Shown here: positions 1 to 9,903 of the stretch, in pieces
Layout of the letters: the number at the start of each line of letters is the position of its first letter
How positions within the stretch are numbered: position 1 is the first letter of the stretch
Assembly (NCBI GenBank): GCA_017654935.2
Contig: CM065695.1
Location: 24,479,054-24,543,053 of the forward strand
DNA: 64,000 nt
Reading direction: 5' to 3'
Source: Phymorhynchus buccinoides
Lineage: Eukaryota > Mollusca > Gastropoda > Neogastropoda > Raphitomidae
Notes under the pieces: generated by a model
Seen by the model: the letters and a program-made list of their open reading frames with translations, nothing else
Databases searched by the model: none
Told to the model about the DNA's origin: nothing
Position numbers and translations under genes: made by a program

Positions 1-530
1 CATCTAAGACCATTTTTTTCAGGGGGGGCCAAATGTTCTTACTGTAAAAATGGCCTCCATTATAGGACTCCCCTCCAATTTAAGATACATTTTCCTGCCT
101 TTTGGTAGGGGGGGGGGGGGTGTCTTAAAATAGATATTTGTAAATTGTTGTGATCCTCAGAACCCAGATTTTATTTCTCTGAAGGTCTTACAGGACCAAC
201 ATTTTTTTGTTTCTAAGGTACTCTCTCACACTCCTCTGCATGCATGCTGCTGCAGCTTAGAGTGTATGCATGTGCGTGTCAAGTCAAGTCAAGTCAAAAT
301 GATCTTTATTGATGATAAAAGAGTAAGCTTGATAAAGCTTTTTTACATCCTGTCGTCATAAATAAATAAGAAAAACAATGAACGCAAACAAATACAGCAT
401 ATACTGGAGAAAAATCAACCACAATCAAAAATCATGGGGAAAATACATACACTTTATGTATCATACACATCCATGTGTGTGTGTGTGAGCGCATGGGTGT
501 GCGTGTATCTGTGCATGCCGATCTGCACTG
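1..530. other. intergenic sequence, no gene seen
   Basis: No coding signal is seen. The stretch holds a G run near 109-121 and four AAGTC units (about 278-297) directly before a sequence reading AATGATCTTTATTGATG, the style of a retroelement 3' end. A short TG-rich tract lies near 475-490. Confidence 0.5.
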
Positions 531-1194
531 AAGTGACAGGGTGAACACAAATGTCTTCTTCCAGTTGAGGATGTTTATCCTGCCCCGCACTCACAGGTCT
601 TCATTCAGACCATTAATAGCGCACATGATTCGTGCTATGTGAATTCGTGTCATCCATCCCACCAGCGCACACGGCTTACTCGCACCAAACAGTGGGATCT
701 TTAACTCTTCTGGTACCATGGGCGAATACATTCACCCAGTACATCACACTTGTGACTTCACTCCCACCAAACGCAAAGACATTCACTGCCAAGTACTCTA
801 CCATGTGTTTGTCTACTTTCAGAGCTTATGTCAGTGATTTTTCTATAGTAATAAGAGCAATGCATGCGCACTCGAAAAAATAGTTACTCCCCTTGTGTCG
901 GTTCAAATGCTACGGAAAACCAAGAAATACATGGCGCCAGAAGAGTTAAGATCTAAGATCTTGTGCATGCATTGGCACATGGGACCTCGGTTTTTGAAGT
1001 CTTATCCAAGGGACTTTTTCCCCAACTGACGTCAGGTACCCATGGGTGTAGTGAGGAAAGTAGGAGTAAAGTGCCTTTCCCAAGGACACACCACTGTAAA
1101 CCGAGCTGGGTTTGAGCATGCACACTCGCAAACCTGACGGATTAGTCATTACGAGCTAGTGACTCAGACTTACCAACTGAGCTACAGCGGCTCC
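531..1194 (-). mobile_element. tRNA-derived SINE, interrupted by a MITE
   Basis: Read on the minus strand the element begins at 1194 with a tRNA-like head containing TAGCTCAGTTGG, a good match to the RNA polymerase III A box. It then has a conserved body (the plus strand shows AAAGTGCCTTTCCCAAGG at about 1068-1085) and runs to about 531. A second copy of the same family lies at 16018-16385 without the internal insertion. Comparing the two copies shows that 705-945 is foreign sequence. This is a short non-autonomous retroelement that depends on LINE enzymes. Confidence 0.75.
701..949. mobile_element. MITE with TTAA target duplication
   Basis: The element occupies 705-945. It begins CTCTTCTGGTACCATG and ends with the near-exact reverse complement CATGGCGCCAGAAGAG. 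TTAA flanks it at 701-704 and 946-949, and the related SINE copy near 16.17 kb has a single TTAA at this site. TTAA duplication is the hallmark of piggyBac-type transposases. The 241-bp element has no coding capacity, so it is non-autonomous. Confidence 0.75.
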
Positions 1195-2530
1195 TTATGT
1201 AATTGGGTGTGTATTGATTTGTACAGGGAGGTAAAAATAGCATACATCATTCAAGAAAGTACGCATATTTACAAAATAAATTATTTTTAGTTTGCACAAA
1301 AACAATAAGCAAACACGATTTTATTCTTAACAAAAAGACCATTTCAATCAACATGAGCATTTTGATAGGCCTCAAACAACATTGATCTAAATCCCTCAAA
1401 ATCATTTGCTAAGCAGATGACAAATTATCAAAATGGCGTTTTTCACACTGCAAACATAAGCATATGGGAAATAAATGCAATGCCAAAGTCATGCAATCAT
1501 AATTTATTGCAGTTTTAACTCTTCGCATGATTATTTAGTTCACTACAAGGCTTCTATAACTTACAAACTACGCAAAGCCTTTACAAAATCTCTCAACATA
1601 ACGTAAAAAAATGGACTATAAGCCGCACCTGTATATAAACTGCATCGCTTAAATTGACAGAATATGAAGTATTTATTCAAATATAAGCTGCATTCGCAAA
1701 AAGGTGTTAAAGTTAAAGCAAAAAGCAGTAGATTCTACCTTATCACAGAAAATGAACACAGTGCACATTCTCCTATTACATGAGAATTTGATTCAATTAA
1801 TTGTGAAAACCGATTTTGAGAGCTCAAAATAGAGTGGAGAATGTGGCTGGAAATAAATTTAATTATACTGATAAATATAGAATTGAAAAAAAATCCACAT
1901 TTTAGTCACATTGGTGTACAAGCCGCATGGGCCAAAGTTGAGGAAAAAAGCTGCTTAAAGTCAGCATTTTACGGTATTTACTATCAATGGCTCTGCAGTT
2001 AAAATGACCAACACTCAACTGATACAGTGATAGTGGATTAAGGCAACACTGAACTTGACAGAATTAAAAAAAAAAACTTTCTGAACAGTTTAAACAGTTC
2101 ATACTAAATTGAATACATATTGTGGCAACATCCAAGGTGTGATTGACAATGCTAGAACCATTTTTCATTAAACAAAACTGTAACATATAAACAACAAATA
2201 AAGATAAAAGAGACAACACAAATGGCTGATGAAAGACATGACAAACTTAAGAAACACACACACACATTCACATTATTGTTGAGCATTGCGAACGTGACAA
2301 AAATCATTTGTCAACCCAACATTTCGATAAAACAGGCATGCATTATGACAGTGTAAACATTACCCTTCAAACTGCCTTAGGCATGAAGTGCAAGGGATAA
2401 GCCCGCTATGTCCCAGGCCCAATGTGTCCCAGGATGAATAGGTAAGGTCCCAAACTAGAACACATGATATCATGCCTGGGACCTATTGGGCCCAGGGTTT
2501 CAACAGTTGATCCCTTTGTGTCCCAGGCCC
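1195..2530. other. AT-rich intergenic stretch with a MITE
   Basis: No gene is seen. Between about 1603 and 1977 lies a degenerate inverted-repeat element. Its left end reads GGACTATAAGCCGCACC and its right part has AAGCCGCATGGG followed by TTTACGGTA. It has the same style as the MITE at 37039-37192. The remainder is unremarkable AT-rich DNA. Confidence 0.45.
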
Positions 2531-2531
2531 A

Positions 2532-2846
2532 ATATGTCCCACTCCTGTGACACAATGGCCCAACATGTCCCACTCCTGTGACACAATGGCCCAACATGTC
2601 CCACTCCTGTGACACAATGGCCCAACATGTCCCACTCCTGTGACACAACGGCCCAACATGTCCCACTCCTGTGACACAATGGCCCAACATGTCCCACTCC
2701 TGTGACACAATGGCCCAACATGTCCCACTCCTGTGACACAATGGCCCAACATGTCCCACTCCTGTGACACAATGGCCCAACATGTCCCACTCCTGTGACA
2801 CAACGGCCCAACATGTCCCACTCCTGTGACACAATGGCCCAATACA
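2532..2846. repeat. 31-bp minisatellite, about 10 copies
   Basis: The unit contains CACTCCTGTGACACAATGG followed by CCCAACATGTCC and repeats about ten times with almost no variation (only some units read ACAACGG). Because 31 is not a multiple of three, all three minus-strand frames stay open through the array. Those ORFs are artefacts of the repeat. Flanking sequence contains variants of TGTCCCAGGCCCAAT, so the array seems to have grown from a local motif. Confidence 0.9.
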
Positions 2847-3223
2847 CTACAAGCCTGGGACCTAATGGGCCTGGGATATATAGGGCCGACCCCAAGTGCC
2901 CCAACCTTGGCACAGCTCGTCATCACAGGTCTGCACAGATATGATTTCAACAAATGACTAGAAAATGGCAAAACACAGAGAAATGAATAAGAAAAACAAA
3001 CAATTTTTAAAACAAAATGGCAAAACACAAAGAAATGAATAAGAAAAACAAACAAATTAAACAAAAGAACAAAACAAAAACCTGCAACAATCTTTAATTG
3101 ACAAAGCAAAATAATAATCTTGAATACATGTATCTTAGTTTTTTTCTTTTTTGTCATCAACAAATTCATCATCTGAATCCCAATCAATCTATGTTACAAA
3201 GTACTAATTTTTTTTAAAAATCA

Positions 3224-3598
3224 GTAAAGGTCAAGATGTGCCACCCCCCCTACATTTCTCGGTTAATTGTATTTTTCCGTTTTTGCCTTTCTTACCATAC
3301 ATAAAGCTGTATTTTAGGAACATTTTTAGCTAATAACCTTTTTAGAATACTAACCCTATCCCTAACCCCCCACCCTATAAGACGGAAAAACGCAACGAAC
3401 CACAACTGTGACAAATCGCGGTGTACTGCAGTACATAGTGGGGGGTAGGGTTAGGGTTAGGGTTAGGGTTAGTATTCCAAAAAGGTTATTAGCTAAAAAT
3501 GTTCCTAAAATACAGCTTTATGTATGGTAAGAAAGGCGAAAACGGAAAAATACAATTAACCGAGAAATGCAGGGGGTGTGGCACATCTTTACCTTTAC
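3224..3598. mobile_element. foldback element, family A copy 1, TTAGGG core
   Basis: Long inverted arms begin GTAAAGGTCAAGATGTGCC and end with GGCACATCTTTACCTTTAC. Each arm is about 140 bp. The centre carries CCCTATCCCTAACC on one side and four GGGTTA units on the other (about 3445-3475). Two further copies sit at 17335-17721 and 36562-36704. The element is non-coding and is probably a MITE mobilised in trans. Confidence 0.85.
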
Positions 3599-4550
3599 CA
3601 AAAAATCCCTTCACAAGGCAAAATCAGTTTTCAACAGTTGTCTTTCTTTCGCCACTGCATACAAAAAAAAAATCTGTGAACCAAAACAAACTGGCATTTA
3701 GGAGCGGCTATAAGCAGTAAGAACTTAAACTTTTTATTCCAAATATGAAGATATGACCTTTTAACCTTTTCCAGACTGAGGCACACTATATCGTGCCTCT
3801 CGTTTCTATTCCCCCACGACTGAGGCACAGTTAACTGTGCCTGTGAATTCTGCCTCTGTGGACGGAGGCAGTTAACTGCCTTCAACTTCAAAAAATTCTC
3901 AGTCTTCTACGAGTTCGGTCTAAGGGAAGCAACCTGTGTAGTAAGTTATAGGGATGGCTTAGCAAGGTTACTGTTACTACTTTGACTGCTTGTAAGCCGT
4001 CTACGTGCTGGAATGTGGCTCTGGAACGCGTAACCTGGAAACGGGATTTCCTGACCTTTTGCCTCGGGAAAAACATGTCTGTGTTGTGTGTACATGTTTC
4101 CTTGGAAATGGATTATATAATCATTCTTCATTCTTGGATGATTTGAGGGTAAGATTGAAGCTTATTTCCCATTTTACTTCATATTTTGTTGTTGTACAGA
4201 GCGGAATGAAATGTAAACAAGTTTTTTTTTAAACATCGTAACCTTGGTTACTTTAAGACAAAAGCATGACTGCATGATATCAGGAATTTAATAAATGTTA
4301 CCATATCCCATAAGTACTGGCTTTGTTCAAAAAGAATTTCTTTTGATACCAAACACTTCATTGTTAGCGTTTGTTTAGTGACCGTAAAAAAAATCAGAAA
4401 AGTGCCAAAATAGGCCGTCGACAGGGAAGTGATGCTAGCTCTGTTATCCGTCACATGGGAATTGTAGCGCAGACGCTGCTGCTGTCGGGATAGTATTAAA
4501 ATGAAACAGACAGGAAGTAAAAATGAGAACGAAAGGAGCCCAGATATTTT
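3599..4550. other. intergenic, three adjacent short palindromes
   Basis: No gene is seen. At 3778-3799, 3824-3841 and 3866-3881 there are three palindromes sharing GAGGCA or GGCA arms. The second (GGCACAGTTAACTGTGCC) and third (AGGCAGTTAACTGCCT) are perfect and share a GTTAAC centre. Their function is unknown. Confidence 0.6.
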
Positions 4551-4551
4551 A

Positions 4552-4711
4552 TCAAGGACAGCCTGCCCATCCTCTACCACTCTTTCTTTCCATGAATGCT
4601 CAAGAGAGTGGAACATGCTCCCCACAAGCCTGACTGAAACCATCTGTCCCGATGCATTCAGGGCCGGCCTAGGTGGCATTTACATCAGCCACCAGGCCTC
4701 CGTCTGCTGAT
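4552..4711 (+). pseudogene. LINE ORF2 C-terminal fragment
   Basis: The reading ends with a segment including REWNMLPTSLTETICPDAF and FRAGLGGIYISH, then a stop at 4708-4710. This is the typical extreme C-terminus of non-LTR retrotransposon ORF2 (FFPRT.REWN.LP...F). The fragment is a 5'-truncated relic and has no reverse transcriptase motifs. A fuller relative is at 21482-22180 on the other strand. Confidence 0.7.
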
Positions 4712-5268
4712 CTCGCAGTGGACCAGTGTATATAGTTTAACCTCAAGTTTTAGGGATGGGTCACAAATTATTAGTCAAGTTTTAATAATTAGGAATCAAG
4801 AGCACATGCCGCCTGTCACTTGTGTACCACGTTGGACTTTAAACACCATGAGGCACAGTCCAGTAATAGGAAGAAAAAGAAGAAAACATACACACACATA
4901 CAAAACTAGGAGAAAAGGGATGATCAGTGGGGGCAAAAAGAATGAGAGAGTGGAGTTTACAATAATGACACTATAATTTAATAAATGGCCAAGAATCAAT
5001 ATACGGATCAACAATGAACACAGCAAAATCAAAATGTAAATTTTGCAGTGAAACAATTGAGTATGACTATTCCATGGGAAAACAAAGAGCTCACCTTTTA
5101 AAACAACGATGCCATTACACAAAACACAAACAAACTACAATATTAAAACCTTGTAAAAAAAAACCCACATCAACTGATCAAGACACAATAGGGTCAAGGG
5201 GAATTTTCAGTGTACAAACACAGTGCGTCATTCAAGCTAAGTGATCAATTTGTTACAACAAAGACAGC
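4712..5268. other. intergenic, no feature recognised
   Basis: This is AT-rich sequence between two LINE-derived segments. The reading frames present are short and show no recognisable domain or splice-bounded exon. Confidence 0.4.
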
Positions 5269-7267
5269 CTAAAATCGAAGTCAGGAAACGATCAAAACAG
5301 CACCGTGCATCAACCACCATCTGCAAAAGACACCTCCGGTGGCTGGGACATGTCATGAGGCTCCCAGCGACCAGACCTGCAAATCAAGCCATCAGGTGGA
5401 CGCTGACAGGACAGAGAGGTAGAGGGTGGCCCATGATGAACTGGAAACAGACCGTGGAGAGGGATCAGAAGCTTGTCGACAGACGCTGGAGTGACATGGA
5501 CATGATGAACTGGAAAGACAGTGGAGAGGGACCTGAAGCTTGTCCACAGACGCTGGAGTGACATGGACATGATGAACTGGAAACAGACAGTGGAGAGGGA
5601 CCTGAAGCTTGTCGACAGACGCTGGAGTGACATGGACATGATGAACTGGAAACAGACAGTGGAGAGGGACCAGAAGCTTGTCGACAGACACTGGAGTGAC
5701 ATGGACATGATGAACTGGAAACAGACAGTGGAGAGGGACCTGAAGCTTGTCCACAGACACTGGAGTAACATGGACATGATGAACTGGAAACAGACAGTGG
5801 AGAGGGACCAGAAGCTTGTCGACAGACGCTGGAGTGACATGGACATGATGAACTGGAAACAGACAGTGGAGAGGGACCTGAAGCTTGTCGACAGACGCTG
5901 GAGTGACATGGACATGATGAACTGGAAACAGACAGTGGAGAGGGACCTGAAGCTTGTCGACAGACGCTGGAGTGAACATGGACATGATGAACTGGAAACA
6001 GACAGTGGAGAGGGACCAGAAGCTTGTCGACAGACGCTGGAGTGACATGGACATGATGAACTGGAAACAGACAGTGGAGAGGGACCTGAAGCTTGTCGAC
6101 AGACGCTGGAGTGACATGGACATGATGAACTGGAAACAGACAGTGGAGAGGGACCTGAAGCTTGTCCACAGACGCTGGAGTGACATGGACATGATGAACT
6201 GGAAACAGACAGTGGAGAGGGACCTGAAGCTTGTCCACAGACGCTGGAGTGACATGGACATGATGAACTGGAAACAGACAGTGGAGAGGGACCTGAAGCT
6301 TGTCCACAGACGCTGGAGTGACATGGACATGATGAACTGGAAACAGACAGTGGAGAGGGACCTGAAGCTTGTCGACAGACGCTGGAGTGACATGGACATG
6401 ATGAACTGGAAACAGACAGTGGAGAGGGACCTGAAGCTTGTCCACAGACGCTGGAGTGACATGGACATGATGAACTGGAAACAGACAGTGGAGAGGGACC
6501 TGAAGCTTGTCCACAGACGCTGGAGTGACATGGACATGATGAACTGGAAACAGACAGTGGAGAGGGACCTGAAGCTTGTCCACAGACGCTGGAGTGACAT
6601 GGACATGATGAACTAGAAACAGACAGTGGAGAGGGACCTGAAGCTTGTCCACAGACGCTGGAGTGACATGGACATGATGAACTGGAAACAGACAGTGGAG
6701 AGGGACCTGAAGCTTGTCGACAGACGCTGGAGTGACATGGACATGATGAACTGGAAACAGACAGTGGAGAGGGACCTGAAGCTTGTCCACAGACGCTGGA
6801 GTGACATGGACATGATGAACTGGAAACAGACAGTGGAGATGGACCTGAAGCTTGTCGACAGACGCTGGAGTAATATGGACACGATGAAGCTTGTCCACAG
6901 ACGCTGGAGTAACATGGACACGATGAACTGGAAACAGACAGTGGAGAGGGACCTGAAGCTTGTCCACAGATGCTGGAGTGACATGGACATGATGAACTGG
7001 AAACAGACAGTGGAGAGGGACCTGAAGCTTGTCCACAGACGCTGGAGTGACATGGACATGGTGAACAGGAAACAGACAGTGGAGAGGGACCTGAAGCTTG
7101 TCGATAGATGCTGGAGCGACATGGACATGATGAACTGGAAACAGACAGCGTAGAGGGACCTGAAGCTTGCCCACAGATGCCTGAGTGACATGGACAAGCT
7201 GGCTGAGGACCGTGCCCAGTGGAGAGCCCTGACTGCCTCATGCATCGAGCAACGCGGGAGCATTTAA
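5269..7267 (+). pseudogene. LINE ORF2 tail expanded by a 69-bp minisatellite
   Basis: Before the array the plus-strand frame reads HLRWLGHVMRLPATRPANQA and TGQRGRGWP. After it comes LAEDRAQWRALTASC and a stop at 7264-7266. Together these are the familiar C-terminal tail of a non-LTR retrotransposon ORF2. Between them, about 5435 to 7190, a 69-bp (23-codon) segment is repeated about 25 times. Its translation includes MNWKQTVERDLKLV and RRWSDMDM. The frame is broken by small indels (a loss near 5512, an extra base near 5974, TAG near 6614) and by one shortened unit near 6885. It is probably non-functional as an enzyme. The long minus-strand frames here are shadows. Confidence 0.8.
5435..7190. 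repeat. 69-bp coding-derived minisatellite
   Basis: There are about 25 tandem units of 69 bp with a conserved AAGCTTGTC core. Units differ mainly at a few positions (GTCGAC versus GTCCAC, CCTGAAG versus CCAGAAG). The unit length is a multiple of three, so expansion preserved the LINE reading frame across most of the array. Confidence 0.93.
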
Positions 7268-7269
7268 GT

Positions 7270-7520
7270 CTCAGGCATCAGAATAGTCTGAAGTCCAATC
7301 CTCTGAAAACTGCGGTAAAAGGGCCGTCAAGGCCCCAGACTGACGAGGGACAACACATAAATCAGTTCCAAACATCACCCAAAAAGGCTTAATACAGTAA
7401 GAAATCACTTTAAAATGCTATTTAACACAAGGAATAACACTGAATAAAAAGGCAAAACCTCTGACAAGAGAAGCCAATCCTCCAATTACCTTTCTGTCTG
7501 ACAATTCTGATGCCTGAAGT
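7270..7520. mobile_element. MITE with GGCATCAGAAT inverted ends
   Basis: The left end CAGGCATCAGAATAGTC is mirrored by GACAATTCTGATGCCTG at the right. The body includes AGGGCC.TCAAGGCCCCAGACTG, also found at 39207-39755 in a second, longer copy. It is non-coding and sits immediately behind the LINE tail, so it could have inserted into the LINE 3' UTR. Confidence 0.65.
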
Positions 7521-7844
7521 CTAATAAAATCACCACCTTCCATTTTCAAAGTTCCCCCAGAAATATTTAAAAGTAAATTAGAAATCTTGCTGCCCTGTGT
7601 AAGGAATATTGTCAGGACACCCACCAAGAAAGAAAGGTCTCTGGAATTTTGAAAGAGTTACATCCTCTTTATTGAACACATTTCTTGCTTTCTTTTCCAG
7701 TGTTGAACCATCTAGTTAATATGAAATGCTTTAGAAGAACCCAATACTTACATGAACGGTATACACTATAATGCTTACACTTCCAAACACTTTTGACATT
7801 TGACTTTCTCAAGAAGACAGTCATTTTTAACCATTATCAATTCT

Positions 7845-7995
7845 CCAAAGTCGGAGTGTGACTGCCCATGTGGTGGGGTAATCAAAAACGGTCACACATG
7901 TAACGTTATCCCTAGCTGGTGCATTTGTACCATAGTGTTCTAGCTTCGGCTGTTGGGATGATCCCTGGCGTCTTTTAGCCAGGGTACAACAACCA
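7845..7995. repeat. interspersed SINE-like repeat, family S2
   Basis: The shared blocks include GGAGTGTGACTGCC, AAAACGGTCACAC, CCCTAGCTGGTGCATTTGTAC and GGCTGTTGGGATGATCCCTGG. Copies occur at 10545-10712, 19494-19677 and, partially, 34070-34135. The length and dispersal suggest a SINE, although I cannot identify the RNA polymerase III boxes with certainty. Confidence 0.6.
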
Positions 7996-8484
7996 CCATT
8001 CTCAAAAAGACATCATTTTCTATCATTCTCAAAAGGAAAACCATTTTCAATCATTCTCAGAAGAGACACCCATTTCTGACCAACTTCAAGAAAACAAATG
8101 TTTTCAACCACTTTCAAAAAGAAAAAACAAACATTTCAATCATTCTTACGAAAACAAGCATTTTTTCAATTGTTCTGAAGATAGCCATGTTCTGCAAAAT
8201 GGCTAACAGCAGTTGTTTAAAACATCGAAGATACACAGGCACAAACTTTCAGGCAGTCAGAAAAATTTCAGGCATGGTTTTTAAAACTCAGTATCATAAC
8301 GTAATCATCAGTAAAAGAACCAATTTACTATTTTCTTTTTTTTGAAACATTAAAGATGTACCATATTACTCAAGGGGGTGTAATTCAAGAAAAAAGTTGC
8401 GGCTTATGGCCTGTGAATTACAGTAAATACCTAAAAACAAGCAGAAGCTAAGTCATTAAACTGTTGACATTTCAAACCAATCTT

Positions 8485-8958
8485 TTAACTCACTCGGCAC
8501 TGGCCAGTTGCTTCCCCTTACAACCGTTTTGGACGGGCCATTTGACTAGGTTCGAAAACCCATCATCACAAAAAAGTTATGAAAATTTATGGACTGATAT
8601 TTTCAGATAACATTACTAACACCATGCACTAAACGATCGTAAAATATTAGATTCCATGCCTTCGTCGTTTGTCTCCTATTGACAAAAACACGTCACACAT
8701 GGAAAGAAGGAAAATTTCACATTCAGATCTTTGACCCCCCTCTACAACCAAACCTGAATGTAAAGTCTGCAATGATTGGTTGATTTCAAGAGAAGCAAGG
8801 TCAAAGCAAACCGAAAATAGGTTATGACGTAGCACTTGAAAGCTGGTTACATGCCAGAAATCAAAACCTCTTGAAAACTCTTATGAGCCGGAGCCGGGCC
8901 ATTCGTCCTAAACAGTTGGGCTAGCCATGAGCCGGATCATTCGTCCCGAGTGAGTTAA
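8485..8958. mobile_element. MITE with TTAA flanks
   Basis: TTAA at 8485-8488 and 8955-8958 flank a 466-bp sequence with inverted ends CTCACTCGG and CCGAGTGAG. GAGCCGGGCCATTCGTCC and GAGCCGGATCATTCGTCC form a subterminal direct repeat near the right end. TTAA target duplications point to a piggyBac-type transposase supplied in trans. Confidence 0.65.
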
Positions 8959-9037
8959 AATAGTACACAGACAGCATGATATATATGGGGGATGATCACG
9001 ATAAAGGCAACATTCAAACAATATCCCGAGGAGTACA

Positions 9038-9903
9038 TCACTCCACATCGATGATGCTGTACTCCTCGGGATCTGGTTCGAAGATGCAGCAGTCATCATC
9101 GCCCATATAGATAATACTGTCTCCTTCATCCCCCATGTATAAATAACTGCTATGTAAATCATTCATGCACAGCTCGCTGCCCTCGCTGTCCTCATCGCTG
9201 TCGGAGGCGTCAATGACAGCAAACCCATCCGTCAACCACTGGGCTTTCTCAGCTTTCTCCTCAGCTTTATTCACCTGGGGGATCGTTTCAGATGCGCAGC
9301 TGTACTGTTTCTTGATCTTCTCTGGTGAAATCATGGCACCGCAGGTCTTGACGCTTTCAGGAGGAATCAAGGCCGATGCACAGCTCTCGCGGGTCTTGAC
9401 GCTTTCAGGAGGAACCAAGGCCGATGCACAGCTCTCACGGGTCTTGACGCTTTCAGGAGGAATCAAGGCAGATGCACAGCTCTCGCGGGTCTTGATGCTT
9501 TCAGGAGGAACCAAGGCCGATGCACAGCTCTCGCGGGTCTTGATGCTTTCAGGAGCCACAGCTTGTTTAAATTTTACCACCAAACTTTGGCGGCGGGTGG
9601 CGGAATTTTTTTTGACTCCTGGATGTCCACTGGTGTTGCCATTGGCTGGAGGCAAGTCTCCTTTCTCGTCGATCGACATGTTGTGGATTTTCTGCGCAAG
9701 ATGGTCTCCCGAGATTTCAGGCTCGCGCTTGGCGACAGCAGGAGCCTCCGTTTTCGGGGGTACAGTTGACGACACCACTGGCCTGTAGCGGAGCACCAGC
9801 TCTTCGATCAGCTTTTTCGACGGGAAATATTTCTTCAGCGTCCGGAACTTTCCCGTTGGAACGACACTCTTGGTGGCCCTTCCCTCTCTAGAAACTATGC
9901 CTC
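9038..9903 (-). CDS. gene 1, exon 5 (last): repeats and acidic tail
   Basis: The acceptor TTTTGCAG is at 9904-9911 and the exon begins GA GGC ATA in phase 1. It encodes a basic stretch with REGRATKSV and KFRTLKKYFPSKK, then RYRPVV, a proline-rich linker, five tandem 16-residue repeats (48-bp DNA units between about 9330 and 9560) and the acidic C-terminus ending DVE with TGA at 9038-9040. The DNA repeats are more alike than the flanks, which suggests recent expansion. Confidence 0.8.

Larger units (their letters stand above)
7521..9037. other. region 3' of gene 1: possible 3' UTR and repeats
   Basis: No ORF of note is present. A minus-strand AATAAA lies at 7668-7673 and could be the poly(A) signal of the gene ending at 9038, but that would require a long 3' UTR containing the MITE at 8489-8954. 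About 7990-8180 holds degenerate tandem units resembling CATTTTCAATCATTCTC. A SINE-like repeat is at 7845-7995. Confidence 0.4.

Noticed and set aside
1150..1194. tRNA gene on the minus strand near 1194
   Set aside because: The A box is good but no full cloverleaf or proper B box follows, and the sequence continues into a repeated body. It is a SINE head.
2406..3187. Three overlapping minus-strand frames with CHRSGTCWA-type repeats
   Set aside because: A 31-bp unit without stops keeps all frames open. The repeats carry no domain and the flanks show no exon structure.
3438..3476. TTAGGG repeats as a sign of a chromosome end
   Set aside because: Only about four units lie inside a foldback element that recurs elsewhere, so this is interstitial and not a telomere.
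5310..7241. Long minus-strand frames (up to 643 residues) with repeated Ser/Cys-rich units
   Set aside because: They are shadows of the 69-bp minisatellite. The plus strand, not the minus, continues into recognisable LINE sequence on both sides.
9165..9788. Plus-strand frame of 207 residues opposite the last exon of gene 1
   Set aside because: It is the antisense shadow of the 48-bp repeats. The minus strand has matching splice phases and an acidic C-terminus.
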